A stretch of 28,460 nucleotides of DNA from positions 1-28,460 of the forward strand of contig CAKRKK010000006.1 in assembly GCA_934358235.1 (NCBI GenBank). The letters run 5' to 3'. The notes beneath the pieces are model-generated. The model did not search any database, was not told the DNA's origin, and worked only from the letters and a program-made list of their open reading frames with translations. This stretch comes from an uncultured Lachnospira sp. GTDB taxonomy: Bacteria; Bacillota; Clostridia; Lachnospirales; Lachnospiraceae. Below are positions 21,129 to 28,460 of this stretch, in pieces. Every line of letters begins with the position of its first letter. Position 1 is the first letter of the stretch. The position numbers and the translations under genes are program-made.

Positions 21129-22538
21129 ATGAAGAAAAGAATTAACATACAATGCATGGTAGTTGCATTCGTTACGATTGTATCAGCAATGGCAATATCT
21201 ACATTAGTATTTTACAACATATTAAAGCGGGAAGTGTTGGGAGATATGCGCAATTATGTTGATATATTTGTTGGTGCAGATGCGTGGGGGATGGTAAGTA
21301 ATCCGGACGATATCAATGAGCAGAAGGTAATAGAAAGCTATGACGGTAATCTCAGAGTTACATTTATTAATGTTGAGGGATATGCGGTTGTAGATAATCT
21401 TGTGGAAGTGACAGATATGGAGAATCACAATGAAAGACCGGAGGTTGTTGAGGCCAGAAGAAATGGCTATGGAAGTGATATAAGAAAGTCAGAAACCCTG
21501 CAGAAGAATTCGTTTTATTATGCTGTGGAGCTTGATAACGGATATGTGTTAAGAGTTTCAAGAGAAGTAAGCAGCATGACAAGTATTATGATAAGCTCAT
21601 TGCCGGTAGTTGTGTTGTTGTGTGTTGTTCTATTTGTGATAAGCTCTATAAGCTCGCATCTGCTTACAAAGAGTATCGTAGAGCCTATAGAATTCCTGGC
21701 AGACAATATGGATGCATCGGATTCCATAAAGGTGTATAAGGAGCTGGTGCCATTTGTTAATACAATAAAGAAGCAGCATGAGGATATTATGCGTAATGCT
21801 GATATGCGTCAGGAATTCACAGCAAATGTTTCACACGAGCTAAAAACACCACTTACTTCAATATCGGGTTATTCTGAGCTTATAGAAAGTGGAATGGCTG
21901 GTGGTGAGGATGCCAAGCGATTTGCAACAGAAATACATAAGAGCTCACAGCGTCTGCTCACTCTTATTAACGATATTATCAGGATATCAGAGCTTGATGC
22001 AACATCCTCTGATGAAGCCTTTGAAAGTGTTAATCTGTATGAAATAGCCAAATCAACAGTCCAGATGCTGGAGTTAAATGCCCAGAAAAATGGTGTGATA
22101 ATGAATCTTACAGGTAAAGATATAAGTATAATGGCTGACAGACAGATGATTGACGAGCTTATTTATAATCTATGCGACAATGCCATAAGATACAATAATC
22201 CTGGAGGAAGAGTCTGGGTATCTGTATATGAGCGGGAGGCTATAGCTTATGCTGATGGCGGCGGAAGCGGTGTGAATAATGGTACTTATGGAAATAGCAG
22301 TAAAAGGGCAGTTGTCATTGAGGTTAAGGATAACGGAATAGGTATATCTAAGGAAAACCAGCAAAGAATATTTGAAAGATTTTACAGAGTAGATAAGAGC
22401 CGTTCAAAGCTTACCGGCGGAACAGGACTTGGACTTGCTATTGTTAAGCATATAGTTGCAAAGCATAATAATGCACATATAGAGCTGGATAGTGAATTGG
22501 GAGTTGGAACAACTATAAGAGTGGTATTTGAGCAGTAG
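21129..22538 (+). CDS. phoR: Sensor histidine kinase of the phosphate two-component system
   Basis: 469-residue membrane sensor. Membrane segments at about 10-32 and 153-175 enclose an extracytoplasmic domain of some 120 residues. After a short linker come the H-box with phospho-acceptor H236 (VSHELKTPLTSISGYSELI), the N-box (DELIYNLCDNAIRYNNPGG), the G1 box DNGIGIS, the F-box FERFYRVDKSR and the G2 box GGTGLGLAIVKH. No PAS domain is evident between membrane and H-box, unlike Bacillus PhoR. A Gly/Ser/Asn-rich insertion of about 20 residues (ADGGGSGVNNGTYGNSS) interrupts the ATPase domain before the G1 box. AAGAGGAG at 21116-21123 sets the start. Confidence 0.93.
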   Translation: MKKRINIQCMVVAFVTIVSAMAISTLVFYNILKREVLGDMRNYVDIFVGADAWGMVSNPDDINEQKVIESYDGNLRVTFINVEGYAVVDNLVEVTDMENHNERPEVVEARRNGYGSDIRKSETLQKNSFYYAVELDNGYVLRVSREVSSMTSIMISSLPVVVLLCVVLFVISSISSHLLTKSIVEPIEFLADNMDASDSIKVYKELVPFVNTIKKQHEDIMRNADMRQEFTANVSHELKTPLTSISGYSELIESGMAGGEDAKRFATEIHKSSQRLLTLINDIIRISELDATSSDEAFESVNLYEIAKSTVQMLELNAQKNGVIMNLTGKDISIMADRQMIDELIYNLCDNAIRYNNPGGRVWVSVYEREAIAYADGGGSGVNNGTYGNSSKRAVVIEVKDNGIGISKENQQRIFERFYRVDKSRSKLTGGTGLGLAIVKHIVAKHNNAHIELDSELGVGTTIRVVFEQ

Positions 22539-22569
22539 TATAATGAGCGCGGGTTCGTGAGTGTACGGG

Positions 22570-22634
22570 TTGACTAATCGCTAAGAAAGGGTTAATCTTT
22601 TATATTAGCAGCAGGTATCCGGTATACCGGATAC
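22570..22634 (+). promoter_or_regulatory. MATE promoter followed by a 20-bp perfect palindrome
   Basis: TTGACT (22570-22575), a 17-bp spacer and TAATCT (22593-22598) form a promoter. GTATCCGGTATACCGGATAC (22615-22634) is perfectly palindromic, lies about 10 bases past the expected start point, and is followed by TTTT. It could be a repressor site or an attenuator hairpin in the leader. Confidence 0.55.
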
Positions 22635-22663
22635 TTTTGACGAAATAGGAGAGTACACACGAT

Positions 22664-24028
22664 ATGAACAGGAAAAAATTATTTGATATTGATAAACATA
22701 ATCTGTTGTTTCACAATAAAGCTCTTTTTGCATTGCTTATACCAATAGTAATAGAGCAGCTTCTTAATTCCTTTATGGGTATGGTTGATACTATGATGGT
22801 GAGTAATCTGGGAAGCCAGGCAATATCAGGCGTATCGCTGGTGGATTCGGTTAATAACCTTATAGTGCAGCTCTTTTCTGCAATGGCAACAGGAGCAGCA
22901 ATTATTTGCTCACATTATATTGGAATGAGGAATAAGGATGGAGCTAATAAGGCTGCAAGACAGGTTGTACTTACAGTTATGGTGATATCACTTGCAATAA
23001 CCATACTTGGTCTTATATTCAGAAAGTCGCTTCTTGCACTTATATTTGGACAGGTGGAGCAGGAAGTTATGGATAATGCGGTGGATTATTTCCTGTTTAC
23101 AGCACTTAGTTACCCATTTCTTGCACTCTTTTCAGCAGGCTCGGCGATATTCAGGTCTTGTGGTAATTCAAGATATCCTATGATGGTGTCAGTCATATCC
23201 AATGTCTTTAACATAGGTGGTAATGCACTTCTTATGTTTGTATTTAAGCTGGGAGTTTCTGGTGCAGCCATATCAACACTTGTGTCAAGAGTGTTCTGTA
23301 TGGTAGTTATATTCATAGCTTTATCAAAGCCTAAGCTTGACATAGTTGTAAAGGATTATGCGGCTATAAGACCGGATTTCGGACTTATTAAGTCTATACT
23401 GGCAATAGGAGTTCCTTCAGGTATAGAAAACAGCATGTTCCAGTTTGGCAAGCTTGCCATACAATCAACAGTATCAACACTTGGAACAGCCGCCATAGCA
23501 GCGCAGGCGATGACTAATATACTGGAAAATGTAAATGGTATATTTGGCATAGGCGTTGGAATGTGTCTTATGACAGTTGTAGGACAGACACTTGGAGCAG
23601 GCCGTAAGGAAGAAGCAAAGTACTATATTGTTAAGCTTGCAGGAATAGCAGAGCTTGGAATAATAGCTTCCTGCCTGCTGGTTTATGCATTTGTTGGTCC
23701 TATTACAAGACTTGGAGGAATGGAGACAGATAGTGCACGTATGTGCATAGAGATGGTTGGAGCTATAACAATAGTTAAGCCGCTGGTGTGGGTATTATCC
23801 TTTGTTCCGGCATACGGCATGAGAGCTGCCGGTGATGTGAAATTCTCTATGATAACCTCCATTATAACAATGTGGGGCTGCAGGGTTGCGTTAAGCATAG
23901 CACTCATACGGATATTTGGTATGGGACCTATCGGTGTGTGGTATGGCATGTTTGCAGACTGGACAATACGTGGAATAATATTTACAACAAGATTCTTTAG
24001 TGGCAGATGGGTAAAGAAAGTAGTTTAA
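22664..24028 (+). CDS. MATE family efflux transporter
   Basis: 454-residue, 12-segment membrane exporter of the NorM/DinF-type MATE family, driven by H+ or Na+. The two homologous halves are visible (LLIPIVIEQLLNSFMGMVDTMMVSNLGS, starting at about 24 and read here in two parts; then VPSGIENSMFQFGKLAIQ near 247). Other family features are the Asp in MVDTMM, the Asn in SVISNVFNIGGNALLMF and GVGMCLMTVVGQTLGAG. AGGAG at 22648-22652 precedes ATG 22664. Substrate unknown (cationic drugs, dyes or an endogenous metabolite). A separate promoter makes it unlikely to be part of the Pho regulon. Confidence 0.93.
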   Translation: MNRKKLFDIDKHNLLFHNKALFALLIPIVIEQLLNSFMGMVDTMMVSNLGSQAISGVSLVDSVNNLIVQLFSAMATGAAIICSHYIGMRNKDGANKAARQVVLTVMVISLAITILGLIFRKSLLALIFGQVEQEVMDNAVDYFLFTALSYPFLALFSAGSAIFRSCGNSRYPMMVSVISNVFNIGGNALLMFVFKLGVSGAAISTLVSRVFCMVVIFIALSKPKLDIVVKDYAAIRPDFGLIKSILAIGVPSGIENSMFQFGKLAIQSTVSTLGTAAIAAQAMTNILENVNGIFGIGVGMCLMTVVGQTLGAGRKEEAKYYIVKLAGIAELGIIASCLLVYAFVGPITRLGGMETDSARMCIEMVGAITIVKPLVWVLSFVPAYGMRAAGDVKFSMITSIITMWGCRVALSIALIRIFGMGPIGVWYGMFADWTIRGIIFTTRFFSGRWVKKVV

Positions 24029-24056
24029 TTTATATCATATAGTATATTTATTTCTG

Positions 24057-24128
24057 AAGGTTATTTCTAGAATTATTATATCCTAAGATTTTTATTTGGG
24101 ATTAATAGTTTTAGAAATAACTTTTTTT
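24057..24128 (+). terminator. Terminator after the MATE gene
   Basis: GTTATTTCTA (24060-24069) and TAGAAATAAC (24112-24121) pair perfectly, with a second imperfect stem inside (TATTA/TAATA and TCC/GGG regions), and seven T residues follow at 24122-24128. Confidence 0.78.
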
Positions 24129-24452
24129 ATATTCTTAACTTATTTCCAACTTATATAAAAATAGAATATTTTTTTTATTAGAGGAAATCACAAATGTATA
24201 TGCGTTTACAAAGGACGAAAATACAATAAATTGTGCAGAATATACAAAGATAGAAAAACAAATCTTTAAAATATTGACAAAAACACAAGAAAGATGTATT
24301 TTCAAGCTACTTAGACAAAACACTTATATAAAAGTTATTAGCATATTCGGTATAGGGAACGAATATAATTAAAGGAGTAAGTATTCTTTTGTTTAAGATG
24401 GTATTTACATTTTATTGCAGACGTATATCAGTCAAGGCAGATAGGAGGAAGT
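24129..24452 (+). other. Long AT-rich leader of the pectinase gene
   Basis: No gene is supported here. The first 145 bases are plain AT-rich DNA with T-runs. After the promoter at 24274 comes a transcribed leader of about 145 bases containing the hairpin ATATTCG/CGAATAT (24343-24349 with 24360-24366) and an AAAGGAG (24371-24377) with no convincing reading frame behind it. I recognise no riboswitch. Confidence 0.5.
24274..24302 (+). promoter_or_regulatory. Promoter of the polygalacturonase gene
   Basis: TTGACA (24274-24279), a 17-bp spacer and TATTTT (24297-24302), the latter preceded by TG. The -35 is consensus. Confidence 0.6.
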
Positions 24453-27400
24453 ATGTTAAGATTCAGAAAGGCTGCTGCATTGGGAATGGCAGCACTTATG
24501 GCAGCCGGTTCGCTTAGTGTTACAGGTACGGCAATGGCGGCGGGACTGCCTACAACACAGGGACATGACAAGTATGTCAACAAGAATGTGTTTGATGTTA
24601 TAGCAAGTGACACATTTGGTACAAAGGAGCTGGAAAGTCCATTGTTCGATAAGACAAAGGGGTCAAGTGATATTACAGATTTACAGGTTCCTACGCTTGC
24701 ATATGATGATACAAGCATAGGTCTTGTATGGCAGAAGCCGGAAAAGTACGATAATGTGGCAGATTATAACGTGTATATAAATGGTGAACTGGCTGGTACA
24801 GCAAGACAGAATTATAAGGTGAATTCTGCCTGGGCAGCACAGTATATGGAAGCCTTCTATGATTACTATAATACACCGGGCAATAGTGATGTTGATATGG
24901 TTAATGTTGATATCCATGCCTACAGGGCAACAGGACTTAAGGCTGATACTGAATATACATTTAAGGTAGTGGCTGTGGACAAGGCTGGCAAGGAGCTTGG
25001 CAGCGCTAAGGAGATAAAGCAAAGAACAGCTAAAGCTCCAGAAACTGTTAATATTACTGACTTTGGTGCAGTTGAAACAGAAGGTTATACATATTATGAT
25101 GATGAAGTAAATGCAATTGTTGAAAAGAATACAAAGGCTATTCAGGCAGCGATTGATGCCTGTCCTGAGGGAGGAAAGGTTGTTATACCTAAGAATTCAG
25201 ATGGAAAGGTGTTTGTCAGTGGTGCTGTATGGCTCAAGAGTGATATGACACTTGAAGTTAATGGTACATTATGGGCATCACCTAATAGTGACCATTTCGA
25301 GATAGGCTTTCTTATGTATCCTTTCTACACAGATACAAGAGGCTGGGGACTTGTAAATGCTATGACAGCAGATGAGTCTAATCCTATTAAGAACGTAAGA
25401 GTAACAGGTAATGGTACTCTTTATGGTAATGGCTGGAAGTATGGTGCTGGTTCAACTATATACGAAGATGGTTATACATCTAACAAGGGTAAGAATACTC
25501 AGGCAGGTGATCCAACAGACACAGAAAACTGGGGGCTTCCAAGATATGTTGGAGGCGGTAATGTAAACGTATTCTATCAGGGTATCCAGTCAAAGGATTC
25601 AGCATATAAGTACCTTAAGAATACAGGTAAATATGAAGAAGCCAAGCTTAAAGCAATATCTGATGCAAAGACAGCAGATGAAGCAAAAAAAGCAACAGAA
25701 GGAGTATCAGGAGATGACCTTAAGTTTGCTTATGCAACACGTTCAAGTCTTCTTATTATGAGAAACTGTGAAAATGTTTATGTTGGTGATATCACTATCG
25801 AGAATCCATCAAACCATTCAGTTAATATTCTTGATTCAAGAAATATAGCAACAACTAATGTAAAGGTATTCTCATATGATGGTAACAATGGTGACGGTCT
25901 TGGATATGGCTGTTCACAGAATGTAATCTGCTGGGGTAACTTTACAGATACAGGTGATGATAACTTAGGTTTTGGTTCGTCAGTAGGTATGGGTGCAAGA
26001 GATTCAGAAATCCAGACAAACTCAGAAGTATGGATGTTTGATAACTTCCTTCGTGAAGGTCATGGTGGTCTTGCAGCGGGAAGCCACACAGGTAATGGTA
26101 TTCAGGATGTTCTTTTTGAAGATACAGTTATGAACCATATTGATATGGCATTCAGATTCAAGTCAGCACCTACTAACGGAGGTTTCGGTGCTAACATAAC
26201 TATGCGTGACTGTGCAGTAGCTGATACTAATCAGGGCTGGGTATTCACAACAAGCTATGGTGATCCTAACTCAGCATCATCTACAGAATATGCTGAAATT
26301 GGTGAGTTCTATAACTTTGCATCATACAATGTTTCAGTATATGGTGCTAACTATAATACAATACAGGTACTTGCAGATATTGATCCCGTAGGCAATACAA
26401 GTAAGCCATTACATTCACACCATAATATGTATTTCCAGGATATTACATTTGGTAATGTAGGTTATAATGGTTCTTACAAGAACAAGAATGGCTGGGAAAC
26501 ACTTATAGGCTGTGACAATTCAGTATTCTACAATGTAAAGACAGTATCATATAACAAGAAAGCAGAAAGTAAGAATACTAACAAGGCATGGAATAACATC
26601 CAGTATTGTAATAACCTTATATTCCAGGGAACTACATGGGATTCACTTAATGCATGTACAGATAATATGAAAGCTGCTATGAGTGGAATAACTGTAAAAG
26701 ATAACACAGTAAAGGCTGAGAATTATAAAGAAACACCAGAAACACCAGATAAGCCGGATACAGGCGATACAGGTGATAACAAGCCGGATGCTGGTAAAAC
26801 AACAGAGTGGACGGCAAGCGTTGATGAATGTGCAGATTTCTTTAATGATGCGGTAGCTGCAACAGAAGGAAAGACAGATGCTATCACAACTATACCAAAG
26901 GTAGAAACAAAGAATACACCTCATAACATTGGTTATCTTTATGATAATGAACATAACAAAGGTAAGACTTCATATCCTGGATTAGAACAGGGTTATGCTT
27001 ATACTAACTGCGATATAGCAGGACTTACTAAGCTTGTATTACCAGTACACAGACAGACAGACGCAGGAACACAGAATATTTCAGTACGTCTTGATTCTAA
27101 GAATGGTGCAGAGATTGCAAAGGCAACACTTAAAGGTACTAAGGAAGATAAGTATATAGATTATGAGATGGATGTAACGCTTCCAGAAGGAACAGATACA
27201 ACTAAGCCTCATAAGATATTCGTAGTATTTACATCAACAGGCAACACAGCCAACTATATTGCCAATGTAAGAGATCTTAAGGGTATTAAGACAGCAACAG
27301 CAAAGGCAGCAGACAGCAGAGCAGCAGCTAAGGAGTCAGTTGATCTTACAAAAGGTCTTACAGAAGGAACAGAATACAACAAAGACAGCGCATATGCTAC

Positions 27401-28460
27401 AGTTTCTACACTTGAAACAGCAGTTGTTAATGTACTTTCAGAGTTATCAACACCAGAACAGCCAGTAACTATAGATGGTGTTAAATATACACAGTTTATA
27501 CAGGCATCTACACCAGCTAACGCAGGTGGAGAGGTTCCAGGTAAGGGTACAGCAACATATGTATTTAAGGCAAAGACTGACTGTTCAGTTACATTACATA
27601 ACAGAGCAACTGGAAAGGTATGGTGGTTTGTAGAATCACCTGATGGAGCAAATATAACAAATAGTGCAACAGGAACAACAGTAGATGATATTATGACATT
27701 TAACTTAAAGGCAGGTAAGACATATTACTATTACTGCCAGGGTTCTAAGCCAATGGTATATGGTATATACTTAAACGCACCAGTAGCTAACGCAGATTCT
27801 TTACTTAAGGAAGAAACAGCAACAGGTGGTTCAGGTAGTGATACACAGGCAGCTTCAGACAAGTCAGTTAAGCTTACATGGACAGCAGTTGATAACAATA
27901 CGGAAGTGTATTATGGAGTTGACACATATGTTGATGGTGTAAAGGTTGATATGATTGACGGAATTAAAGATACATCCGTTGTTATTGACAGATTATCATC
28001 AGGTGTTGAGTACACATTTATGGTATATGTAAGTGAAAAGGTCGATACAGCTAACAGCTTAAAGGCAGGTAACAATAAGACATATCTTGGTAAAGCAGTA
28101 TTCACAACAGATGGAAACAAAGATACATCAGCTATTGCAGCTGGCGATAACACAGAGGTTAAGCTTGCAAGTGCTATATATACATGTGCACAGGCAACAT
28201 GGACAGGAATATCAAAGAATGATACAAGAGTACGTGGATATAAGATATATGCTAATGGCAAGCTTGTTAAGACACTATATAACTATCAGATAAATAACTA
28301 TAAGACAGTTAATAATATAAGTAATCAGGTAGGTCGTCTTACTCCTGGTATTGATAACAAGGTTCAGATAGTAGCATTTACAGATGCAGGAGTAGAATAC
28401 AAGTATCCAGAGGCAACAGTTAAGACACTTGAAAACTATGACTACAAGGCACCTGTATGG
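24453..28460 (+). CDS. Secreted multidomain GH28 polygalacturonase (3'-truncated)
   Basis: The frame is open to the window end: 1336 residues, C-terminus missing. MLRFRKAAALGMAALMAAGS starts a signal peptide with likely cleavage after A29. Domains: a fibronectin-III-like module (about 78-190); the GH28 beta-helix from ITDFGAV (about 200) to about 755; an ETPETPDKPDTGDTGD-type linker (about 755-780); a CBM6-like beta-sandwich (about 800-945); a further beta-rich region (about 1000-1115); and two fibronectin-III-like modules (about 1129-1215 and 1229-1325). Catalytic positions expected for GH28 are D481, D502/D503, H537 (EGHGGLAAGS) and R568-F569-K570, where RFK replaces the usual RIK. N-terminal FnIII plus GH28 is the exo-poly-galacturonosidase arrangement. 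GGAGG at 24444-24448 sets the start. It should depolymerise pectin outside the cell. Confidence 0.92.
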   Translation, partial: MLRFRKAAALGMAALMAAGSLSVTGTAMAAGLPTTQGHDKYVNKNVFDVIASDTFGTKELESPLFDKTKGSSDITDLQVPTLAYDDTSIGLVWQKPEKYDNVADYNVYINGELAGTARQNYKVNSAWAAQYMEAFYDYYNTPGNSDVDMVNVDIHAYRATGLKADTEYTFKVVAVDKAGKELGSAKEIKQRTAKAPETVNITDFGAVETEGYTYYDDEVNAIVEKNTKAIQAAIDACPEGGKVVIPKNSDGKVFVSGAVWLKSDMTLEVNGTLWASPNSDHFEIGFLMYPFYTDTRGWGLVNAMTADESNPIKNVRVTGNGTLYGNGWKYGAGSTIYEDGYTSNKGKNTQAGDPTDTENWGLPRYVGGGNVNVFYQGIQSKDSAYKYLKNTGKYEEAKLKAISDAKTADEAKKATEGVSGDDLKFAYATRSSLLIMRNCENVYVGDITIENPSNHSVNILDSRNIATTNVKVFSYDGNNGDGLGYGCSQNVICWGNFTDTGDDNLGFGSSVGMGARDSEIQTNSEVWMFDNFLREGHGGLAAGSHTGNGIQDVLFEDTVMNHIDMAFRFKSAPTNGGFGANITMRDCAVADTNQGWVFTTSYGDPNSASSTEYAEIGEFYNFASYNVSVYGANYNTIQVLADIDPVGNTSKPLHSHHNMYFQDITFGNVGYNGSYKNKNGWETLIGCDNSVFYNVKTVSYNKKAESKNTNKAWNNIQYCNNLIFQGTTWDSLNACTDNMKAAMSGITVKDNTVKAENYKETPETPDKPDTGDTGDNKPDAGKTTEWTASVDECADFFNDAVAATEGKTDAITTIPKVETKNTPHNIGYLYDNEHNKGKTSYPGLEQGYAYTNCDIAGLTKLVLPVHRQTDAGTQNISVRLDSKNGAEIAKATLKGTKEDKYIDYEMDVTLPEGTDTTKPHKIFVVFTSTGNTANYIANVRDLKGIKTATAKAADSRAAAKESVDLTKGLTEGTEYNKDSAYATVSTLETAVVNVLSELSTPEQPVTIDGVKYTQFIQASTPANAGGEVPGKGTATYVFKAKTDCSVTLHNRATGKVWWFVESPDGANITNSATGTTVDDIMTFNLKAGKTYYYYCQGSKPMVYGIYLNAPVANADSLLKEETATGGSGSDTQAASDKSVKLTWTAVDNNTEVYYGVDTYVDGVKVDMIDGIKDTSVVIDRLSSGVEYTFMVYVSEKVDTANSLKAGNNKTYLGKAVFTTDGNKDTSAIAAGDNTEVKLASAIYTCAQATWTGISKNDTRVRGYKIYANGKLVKTLYNYQINNYKTVNNISNQVGRLTPGIDNKVQIVAFTDAGVEYKYPEATVKTLENYDYKAPVW

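Noticed and set aside
24397..24513. Short plus-strand frame from ATG 24397 overlapping the pectinase start
   Set aside because: No ribosome site at useful spacing, and it runs out of frame through the real signal peptide.

Overview
The window is AT-rich chromosomal DNA with Firmicutes-type signals: strong GGAGG ribosome binding sites, TTGACA/TATAAT promoters and hairpin-plus-T-run terminators. Core genes strongly prefer AAG (Lys) and CAG (Gln) codons. The gene set (PyrK/PyrD type 1B, MetY, Pst/PhoPR, a czcD-type NiCo riboswitch, a secreted multidomain pectinase) fits an anaerobic Clostridia member of the Lachnospiraceae. A pectin-degrading Lachnospira (eligens-like) is my best guess, but that is inference. 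Every convincing gene is on the + strand.

Layout. 1-2736: end of a pyrimidine operon (pyrC, cut by the window start, then pyrK-pyrD). 2737-4860: metY with its own promoter and a palindromic operator candidate, then a YhcH/YiaL-family gene. 4861-5763: a RelB/DinJ-PIN toxin-antitoxin pair whose codon use differs from its neighbours. 5764-6314: a long leader region with an inverted-repeat element, 8-bp repeats, a strong promoter and a NiCo (czcD) riboswitch with terminator. 6315-8844: the cation efflux gene under that riboswitch, then an M20 amidohydrolase. 8872-12205: a GntR(YtrA-type)-controlled ABC cassette with two ATPases and two small membrane proteins. It starts at a 40-bp perfect palindrome and is interrupted by a 124-bp structured repeat. 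12206-22538: a phosphate cluster, pstS-pstC-pstA-pstB, a PHP phosphoesterase, phoU, a Na/Pi cotransporter with a PhoU-like tail, and phoP-phoR. 22539-24028: a MATE exporter with a palindromic leader. 24453-28460: the first 1336 residues of a secreted GH28 polygalacturonase that runs off the window.

The phosphate block reads as a self-contained regulon. Two 11-bp-periodic TTTACA-type arrays, one before pstS and one before the Na/Pi cotransporter, look like PhoP boxes for the encoded PhoP-PhoR. PhoU and the cotransporter's PhoU-like tail supply negative signalling and a low-affinity uptake route. In the ABC cassette the repressor gene lies inside the operon that starts at the palindrome, so autoregulation is expected.

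The most notable non-coding content is the NiCo riboswitch; the 124-bp folded repeat with a 49-bp partial second copy about 4.3 kb away; the palindrome that can be both operator and upstream terminator; the phoU leader with a duplicated translation-start region flanking two hairpins; and short tandem repeats (7, 12, 13 and 14 bp units) in several leaders. I did not find a clearly new multi-gene defence or biosynthetic system. The dispersed folded element and the ABC cassette of unknown substrate come closest to undescribed biology.
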